Both the position numbers and the translations under genes were made by a program. From an uncultured Eubacteriales bacterium (GTDB lineage: Bacteria > Bacillota > Clostridia > Oscillospirales > Ruminococcaceae): DNA of 12,987 bases. The stretch is taken from the NCBI GenBank assembly GCA_902493155.1, contig CABUOE010000051.1:1-12987 (forward strand), given 5' to 3'. Below the pieces are notes generated by a model. It saw only the letters and a program-made list of their open reading frames with translations, was not told where the DNA came from and made no database searches. Numbering within the stretch: position 1 is the first letter of the stretch; every line of letters starts with the position of its first letter. Positions 7,500 to 12,987 of the stretch are shown here, one piece after another.

Positions 7500-7697
7500 T
7501 AAAAAATAGTATAGTTGCGGGCATGAAATGCCCGCAATTTGCCTGATCGAACAGGCAAGTGCAATCCGCAATCCGGATTGCAACTATTTTTTAACAATTT
7601 ACTTTTTCAAAAGGCGAGTGCCTTTTGAAACCATCTTTGATGGATTTTACCACATAAAATGTGGTAAAAAGAAAGCAAATTATAAAAAATAATATAC
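7500..7697. repeat. Hairpin-comb element: six hairpins in two three-hairpin modules
   Basis: This spacer is almost entirely self-complementary. Module 1 contains hairpins at 7515-7537 (10-bp stem, GAA loop), 7539-7558 (7 bp) and 7560-7582 (9 bp), closed by TAAAAAATAGT (7500-7510) with ACTATTTTTTA (7583-7593), a perfect 11-bp stem. Module 2 contains hairpins at 7605-7630 (11 bp, GAGT loop), 7631-7643 (5 bp) and 7645-7669 (11 bp, AAA loop). Its outer arm at 7683-7697 repeats the module 1 arm 7500-7514 in direct orientation with 13 of 15 bases identical. Because the stems are palindromic they exist on both strands. The form resembles a miniature, MITE-like or REP-like insertion; a cis-regulatory leader of ftsH or a transcription attenuator is the alternative. 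No protein is encoded. Confidence 0.7.
7560..7592 (+). terminator. Possible intrinsic terminator after hpt
   Basis: The third hairpin of the element, TGCAATCCG (7560-7568) with CGGATTGCA (7574-7582), is followed by ACTATTTTTT (7583-7592). A GC-containing stem followed by a U-tract is terminator-like, though ACTA separates stem from tract and a competing outer stem could occupy the U-tract. If it works, ftsH needs its own promoter in 7593-7700. Confidence 0.4.
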
Positions 7698-7714
7698 CGA
7701 AGGGAGTGGTTTGA

Positions 7715-9646
<1,932 letters not shown>

Positions 9647-9656
9647 GAAAACAATG

Positions 9657-9689
9657 AAAAAGAGGCTCAGACTTCTGAGCCTCTTTTTT
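9657..9689. terminator. Bidirectional terminator between ftsH and the convergent amidase-like gene
   Basis: A perfect 14-bp stem, AAAAAGAGGCTCAG (9657-9670) with CTGAGCCTCTTTTT (9675-9688), has an ACTT loop. The flanking A and T runs give a U-tract on either strand, so it can stop ftsH transcription from the left and the minus-strand gene from the right. Confidence 0.93.
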
Positions 9690-9696
9690 GACAGAT

Positions 9697-10302
9697 TTAC
9701 TGTTGGGGCGGCGTTTCCGACCCTATCATCGGTTTGCGGGGACGGAGCAGGCTTTCAAAGAAATTGGACTGCTGCACTTCGCCACGGTGGAAATACCGCA
9801 CGCCGTCGATATGGATGGCGCGAATCCGGTAATAGTCGTAGGTTGCAATAGGGCGGCAGTTTGCGTTCATGTCGTGGGCTGCGATCCAGATGTTGTCGGG
9901 ATTAGGTTCACCGCGGATAGATGTGACGATGACCGAATGACCGAATTCCTCGCCGTTTAGATCCATCTGAATGACGTCGCCGGGCATCACTTCCTCCAAA
10001 GGCACTTCGTGGCCGAAGGGGCCGGGGCCTTTGTTGGTAGTAAGAAAATTATAGAGATAGACGACCCCTGTCCAGGCGGGTGCCCGGTCATCAATACTCA
10101 AATAGTACCAGCCATAAGTAGGTGTAAAATTCATGACCCCGTTGGCGGCATAGAGTGCCTGGGAAACAAAGTTTGTGCAGTCTCCGCCAATCTGGTCAAA
10201 GGAATAATAATTGGGGTTTCGCCGGTATGCCCAGTAGTTGGCATAGGCCACGGCCTGATCCCGATAGTATGGGATCTCCACTAAATCATAGGAATTTGGC
10301 AT
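9697..10302 (-). CDS. Amidase_6-type domain protein (putative papain-like hydrolase)
   Basis: A 201-residue protein resembling the Pfam 'putative amidase domain' (Amidase_6, PF12671), a family with a papain/NlpC-like fold suspected of cell-wall hydrolysis. The diagnostic motif GGDCTNFVSQALYA lies at 39-52 with likely nucleophile C42. H122 in GHSVIVTS is the likely catalytic histidine, and AHDMN at 142-146 is a further conserved block; YYRDQAVAYANYWAYRRNP upstream is also typical. No signal peptide or membrane segment is evident, unusual for a wall hydrolase. The ATG at 10302 has AGGAG only 3 bases upstream, a short spacing. An in-frame TTG at 10392 would add 30 residues, but it has no ribosome binding site and lies upstream of the best -10 sequence. 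The fold assignment is reasonably sure; the substrate is unknown. Confidence 0.85.
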   Translation of the reverse strand: MPNSYDLVEIPYYRDQAVAYANYWAYRRNPNYYSFDQIGGDCTNFVSQALYAANGVMNFTPTYGWYYLSIDDRAPAWTGVVYLYNFLTTNKGPGPFGHEVPLEEVMPGDVIQMDLNGEEFGHSVIVTSIRGEPNPDNIWIAAHDMNANCRPIATYDYYRIRAIHIDGVRYFHRGEVQQSNFFESLLRPRKPMIGSETPPQQ

Positions 10303-10344
10303 AGACTCCTCGCTTTCCGATACAAAAAATAGTCCTGACAGGGC

Positions 10345-10350
10345 ATTATA
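10345..10350 (-). promoter_or_regulatory. Candidate -10 box for the amidase-like gene
   Basis: The minus strand reads TATAAT here (a consensus -10), about 43 bases before the ATG at 10302, giving a leader of roughly 35 bases. No good -35 hexamer is seen at the usual distance, so the call rests on the -10 alone. It supports the 10302 start over the TTG at 10392. Confidence 0.4.
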
Positions 10351-10415
10351 TGCATTTTGAAGGGAAAGCGTTTGTGAAAATAGGGATTTCAATAAAGAAG
10401 GTGTGTATCCTGGAC

Positions 10416-10835
10416 ATGAAAGAACTGCTTCGGAAAAATCGGGAACTCATTTCCTATCTGATCTTCGGCGTGTTGACGACGCTGGTCAACTACGTTTCTT
10501 ATCTTTTGTTTGCTCCACTGTTTGAAACTACGACGGTGCCTACAATTATCGCCTGGGTTTTGTCGGTGATTTTTGCCTATGTTACCAACCGGATTTTTGT
10601 TTTTCGGTCAAAAGCGCGGGGGTGGAAAGCCCTCTCCTTTGAAGTGGTTTCCTTTTTCGGGGCGCGGGCGCTGTCCGGCATATTGGATGTCGGATTTATG
10701 TGGCTATTTGTGGATACCATGGGATTTAACGACAAATGGATGAAGCTTATCTCCAATGTTTTTGTGGTTATATTCAATTACGTAGCCAGCAAGCTGGTGG
10801 TTTTTCGCAAAAAGGGGAGCAAAACTACAAAATGA
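10416..10835 (+). CDS. GtrA-like small membrane protein
   Basis: A 139-residue protein of the GtrA/DPMS family, small four-helix membrane proteins thought to help move polyprenyl-phosphate-linked sugars across the membrane for modification of surface polysaccharide or teichoic acid. Helices are visible at about 11-36, 41-63, 74-101 and 107-130, with typical motifs LISYLIFGVLTTLVNY near the N-terminus, AYVTNRIFVF at 54-63 and NYVASKLVVF at 121-130. The C-terminus is short and basic (RKKGSKTTK). The ATG at 10416 is placed by family comparison; the ribosome binding site is weak (AAGAAGG, 10396-10402) and a GTG at 10401 is an alternative. The gene is divergent from the amidase-like gene, and its last 11 bases overlap the end of the convergent M14 gene. 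No glycosyltransferase neighbour is present to define the substrate. Confidence 0.87.
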   Translation: MKELLRKNRELISYLIFGVLTTLVNYVSYLLFAPLFETTTVPTIIAWVLSVIFAYVTNRIFVFRSKARGWKALSFEVVSFFGARALSGILDVGFMWLFVDTMGFNDKWMKLISNVFVVIFNYVASKLVVFRKKGSKTTK

Positions 10836-11721
10836 CCGCCGCCGCCATCATACGGCGTATTTTCCGATAAATGGAGTCTAAGTCGGAGAGGGGAAGGGGA
10901 TTTTCGCCTTTTCCGATTTCGATCGTAAATCCCGGCCGGCGGAATTCCTTGATAAACCAGTCCTTGAGGCCGCCGTGGGAATATAACCCTGCGTTTTCCA
11001 CCAGGTCGTAGCCGCTGAGCTTCGACAGAGTCTGGGCGATTTCCTCTCCCTGAGGGACGGGAATGCTATCGTATTCGTAAAAAATTTCCTCTCCTTGGGA
11101 ATGAAAGGCATAAAGTCTGCTGATATTATTTTTGCGGACATATTTTACGATAGCTCTGCTTTCCGGTTCGGAAAGCGGGTGTTTCCCGCCGTACCGGCGA
11201 GGGGAGGGCCCGCAAAAGCCTGCTTCCCGTTCCAGCTTCTGGAGGATTGGGAAGCCCGCGTCGAAGTTGTGGTTTAAGTCCACGCCGCGGGCGTTGGCTT
11301 GCCAGGTGAGCTCACTTCTTGCCAAGATTTTTTGGACGCAATTTTTGCGCCACTTGGCGCTTTTGGGGCCGTATAAGGCGATTTCGATGCCGTCTGGATT
11401 GAGAGCGGGGACGATAATAAGCCCCCGTTTCTGAAGGGCAAGAGAAAAGTCGATTTCCTCTAAGGGTTCTCCCGACTGAATGGAGGAAAGCAAATCGTCC
11501 AGAAATAGAAGCAGCAGAGAGACGGTGAGCCATTCCTGGCCGTGGGTTCCGCCTACGAAGAGGGTGGCGCCTTTTTCCACATTTCCGACTGACAGGGCAC
11601 AAATATCCCGTTTGAGGACGCTTTTTCCGATGGAATGAAGGTGAAGCTGGGGATACGCTTCACAAATATTTGCAATCGCTTTTAACGTGTGATCATAACT
11701 GGGCAGAAAATCGTGTTTCAC
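10825..11721 (-). CDS. M14 family zinc carboxypeptidase (gamma-D-glutamyl-diamino acid peptidase-like)
   Basis: A 298-residue zinc peptidase of family M14. Zinc ligands fit H60 and E63 in GGTHGQEW and H207 in FHSQGEE; E268 in FTIEIGKG is the catalytic glutamate, and NARGVDLNHNF (143-153) and NPDG (108-111) are substrate-pocket motifs. The LNHN form, instead of the LNRN of digestive carboxypeptidases, and the overall size recall the subgroup that includes MpaA and Bacillus endopeptidase I, which cut the gamma-D-Glu-diaminopimelate bond of murein peptides. No signal peptide or wall-binding LysM domain is seen, so a cytoplasmic recycling role like that of MpaA is a reasonable inference. The start is GTG at 11721: AAGGAGG (11735-11729 on the minus strand) is 7 bases upstream. 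The 3' end overlaps that of the GtrA-like gene, with no terminator between them. Confidence 0.9.
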   Translation of the reverse strand: MKHDFLPSYDHTLKAIANICEAYPQLHLHSIGKSVLKRDICALSVGNVEKGATLFVGGTHGQEWLTVSLLLLFLDDLLSSIQSGEPLEEIDFSLALQKRGLIIVPALNPDGIEIALYGPKSAKWRKNCVQKILARSELTWQANARGVDLNHNFDAGFPILQKLEREAGFCGPSPRRYGGKHPLSEPESRAIVKYVRKNNISRLYAFHSQGEEIFYEYDSIPVPQGEEIAQTLSKLSGYDLVENAGLYSHGGLKDWFIKEFRRPGFTIEIGKGENPLPLSDLDSIYRKIRRMMAAAVIL

Positions 11722-11748
11722 ATGGTTTCCTCCTTGTGATTTGATAAA

Positions 11749-11754
11749 ATTATA
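11749..11754 (-). promoter_or_regulatory. Candidate -10 box for the M14 peptidase gene
   Basis: The minus strand reads TATAAT here, about 14 bases before the ribosome binding site AAGGAGG at 11729-11735. The -35 region is not convincing. The site lies within the short space shared with the divergent Nudix gene. Confidence 0.35.
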
Positions 11755-11777
11755 GCTTGAGAAAGGAAGTAATGAGA

Positions 11778-12335
11778 ATGGAAAATAAAAATTTTACCGA
11801 GACAAAGGTTTCTTCGGAAGTGATTTTCGAAGGGCGCGTTGTAAAACTGGAACGGGATGTGGTTACACTCCCCAATGGGAAGGAAACCACCCGTGAAGTC
11901 GTCCGCCACAAAGGGGCAGCCTGCGTGGTTCCACTGATGGACGATTATAAAGTAGTTGTGGTACGACAGTTCCGTTATCCGTTTGGAAAGGTACTGACCG
12001 AAATTCCCGCCGGAAAGATGGACGAGGGGGAAGAACCTCATGAATGCGCCCTGCGTGAATTAAAGGAGGAGACCGGTATTATCCCCGAAAAACTGGTTTA
12101 TATCGGGGATCTCTATCCTTCTCCCGCCTATGATGACGAAGTAATCCATATGTATATTGCAATGGATCTGAAGTTCGTAGAACCCAAGCTGGACGCCGAT
12201 GAATTTTTGGAAGTCGTCAAGATGCCCTATGCGGATTTGATGCGGGATGTCATTACCGGTGAAGTATGTGACGCCAAAACCCAGGCGGCTTTCCTCAAAG
12301 CGGATTATATGTTGTTCCACCAGAAAAAGAAATAA
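11778..12335 (+). CDS. nudF: Nudix hydrolase, ADP-ribose pyrophosphatase type
   Basis: The protein most resembles NudF-type ADP-ribose pyrophosphatases, which split ADP-ribose into AMP and ribose-5-phosphate and remove free ADP-ribose arising from NAD turnover. It is 185 residues, the family size. The complete Nudix box (G-x5-E-x7-REL-x-EETG-I) spans 79-101 and begins GKMDEGEE; the catalytic REx2EE glutamates are present. The N-terminal strands (SEVIFEGRVVKLERD, LPNGKETTREVVRHKGA), VVVRQFRYP and EIPAGK match this subgroup. The ATG at 11778 is 10 bases after AAAGGA (11762-11767); the in-frame ATG at 11772 is only 4 bases away, and a TTG at 11757 lies upstream of that site. It is divergent from the M14 gene by 56 bases. 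Substrate preference within Nudix enzymes is inferred, not proven. Confidence 0.92.
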   Translation: MENKNFTETKVSSEVIFEGRVVKLERDVVTLPNGKETTREVVRHKGAACVVPLMDDYKVVVVRQFRYPFGKVLTEIPAGKMDEGEEPHECALRELKEETGIIPEKLVYIGDLYPSPAYDDEVIHMYIAMDLKFVEPKLDADEFLEVVKMPYADLMRDVITGEVCDAKTQAAFLKADYMLFHQKKK

Positions 12336-12552
12336 GGGCAGAATTTATCCCCATTATTACCAATATCTTGTGGATAACTTTCTGGTTCGACAAGCAGATA
12401 CAGCAGTTGCTCAAAAAGGCTAACTGTCGGACAAAGAAGTTTCGTAACTATGGAATATTATATGGCGCAAAGAAGAAAAAAATAATCAAAGTGGGATTTT
12501 TGAGAAAAAGACCAGCCCAAAAAACGGATAAGCTACTGTAAAATGGGGCATA
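12336..12552. other. AT-rich intergenic spacer with no supportable gene
   Basis: This spacer between the Nudix and CBS genes is richer in A and T than the genes beside it. It holds a consensus DnaA-box sequence, a near match and a weak TAAAAT (12539-12544) that might be the -10 of the CBS gene. Short open stretches exist, such as an 11-codon frame at 12450-12485, but none has a convincing ribosome binding site or recognisable product. I see no clear terminator for the Nudix gene. Confidence 0.5.
12369..12377 (-). promoter_or_regulatory. DnaA-box-like 9-mer
   Basis: The minus strand reads TTATCCACA, the perfect DnaA-box consensus. A near match, TTATCCCCA, lies on the plus strand at 12345-12353, inversely oriented 15 bases away. 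Two sites are too few for a replication origin, and chance is possible. Confidence 0.35.
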
Positions 12553-12570
12553 CTTCCTAAAAATAGGAGG
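12553..12570 (+). promoter_or_regulatory. Hairpin occluding the ribosome binding site of the CBS gene
   Basis: CTTCCTA (12553-12559) can pair with TAGGAGG (12564-12570) across an AAAA loop, giving 7 bp with one G-U pair. TAGGAGG is the Shine-Dalgarno sequence of the next gene, so the folded form would block ribosome access. This is a fold prediction by eye; stability was not computed. Confidence 0.45.
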
Positions 12571-12580
12571 TGGACAATTG

Positions 12581-12987
12581 ATGCAGGTAAGAGATGTGAT
12601 GACTCCGTCGGTTGTGACGGTGTCCAGAGAAGATTCAGCCGAAACGGCGGCAAAAATTATGGGAAGGCATGGTATCGGCGCAGTTCCCGTGGTGAGCGGC
12701 GAAGAGATTTGCGGGATTTTGACCGACCGGGATATTGTGCTGCGCTGTATTTCCAATGGGAAAGATCCCAAAAACTGTAAGGCGGAGGAAATCATGACTT
12801 CCTCGGTGGTGAAGGTGAGTCCCGACGCATCGGTGGATCAACTGGCAAAAGAGATGTGCCGCAACCAGATTCGACGGGTACCGGTGGTGCAGGAAGGACA
12901 TTTGGTGGGCATGGCTTCCCTCTGCGATTTATCGCGAAATGCCTGCGACCGTGACGCGGTTCAGGCGCTGTTTGACATTTCGATGCC
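12581..12987 (+). CDS. Two-CBS-domain protein, 3'-truncated by window edge
   Basis: The frame is open from the start to the window end (135 full codons) with no stop. Tandem CBS domains form a Bateman module that typically binds adenine nucleotides such as AMP, ATP or S-adenosylmethionine. CBS1 spans about 1-58, starting MQVRDVMTPSVVTVS and including GIGAVPVV and GILTDRDIV (45-53). CBS2 spans about 68-120, with AEEIMTSSVVKVSPDAS, IRRVPVV and LVGMASLCDLS. After CBS2 the chain continues into a helical stretch, so it may be a stand-alone CBS protein of about 140-150 residues or carry a further domain outside the window. The start is ATG 12581, 10 bases after TAGGAGG (12564-12570); the TTG directly before it (12578) has better 7-base spacing and may be the real start. 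The partner it regulates is not evident. Confidence 0.88.
   Translation, partial: MQVRDVMTPSVVTVSREDSAETAAKIMGRHGIGAVPVVSGEEICGILTDRDIVLRCISNGKDPKNCKAEEIMTSSVVKVSPDASVDQLAKEMCRNQIRRVPVVQEGHLVGMASLCDLSRNACDRDAVQALFDISM

Noticed and set aside
7500..7593. Module 1 cloverleaf as a tRNA or tRNA-like gene
   Set aside because: It lacks a T-loop TTCRANY sequence, an anticodon loop of 7 bases, D-loop conserved bases and a 7-bp acceptor; the closing stem is all A/T apart from one pair.
7500..7697. CRISPR array
   Set aside because: The hairpins differ in sequence and there is no regularly spaced identical repeat or cas gene.
10303..10392. N-terminal extension of the amidase-like protein to a TTG at 10392
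   Set aside because: No ribosome binding site precedes it, it adds no signal peptide, and the best -10 box lies inside the extension.
12345..12377. Possible replication origin
   Set aside because: Only one perfect and one imperfect DnaA box, with no dnaA or dnaN nearby and no box cluster; dnaB nearby is not evidence of oriC in Bacillota.
12339..12485. Short open stretches (about 24 codons ending near 12420; 11 codons at 12450-12485) as small genes or a gene remnant
   Set aside because: No convincing ribosome binding site, no recognisable family, and lengths expected by chance in AT-rich DNA.

Overview
The window reads as a chromosomal stretch from a low-to-mid GC Bacillota, most likely a Clostridia member of the Oscillospiraceae/Ruminococcaceae type. 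The basis is the RNase J, GdpP, TilS and FtsH sequence style, the Gram-positive gene orders gdpP-rplI-dnaB and tilS-hpt-ftsH, and strong AGGAGG-like ribosome binding sites with some TTG/GTG starts. I cannot name a genus from the sequence alone.

Region 1 (1-9646, all + strand) is a housekeeping block: 5'-truncated RNase J, c-di-AMP phosphodiesterase GdpP, ribosomal protein L9, a clear intrinsic terminator, replicative helicase DnaB, TilS in two reading frames, hypoxanthine phosphoribosyltransferase, a 230-base spacer packed with hairpins, and the membrane protease FtsH. It joins two gene clusters that are conserved in Bacillota. Its members cover RNA decay, second-messenger turnover, translation, replication, tRNA modification, purine salvage and membrane proteolysis. 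tilS is the anomaly: its N-terminal PP-loop part and the rest of the protein lie in different frames, meeting near 5830-5840 with an ATGA stop/start overlap.

Region 2 (9647-12335) is more accessory. A 14-bp bidirectional terminator separates ftsH from a convergent Amidase_6-type gene. Then come a divergent GtrA-type membrane protein, a convergent M14 zinc carboxypeptidase resembling gamma-D-glutamyl-diamino acid peptidases, and a divergent Nudix hydrolase of the ADP-ribose pyrophosphatase (NudF) type. Neither peptidase-like protein shows a signal peptide, so a role in cytoplasmic cell-wall peptide recycling is possible for the M14 protein.

Region 3 (12336-12987) is a 245-base AT-rich spacer with no supportable gene. 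It holds DnaA-box-like motifs and a hairpin whose 3' arm is the Shine-Dalgarno sequence of the next gene, a two-CBS-domain protein cut by the window end.

The observations most worth following are the split tilS and the hpt-ftsH spacer. The spacer has six near-perfect hairpins in two three-hairpin modules. A central T-rich strand between them could close either module but not both. I found no CRISPR array, tRNA, rRNA, phage or transposase gene.
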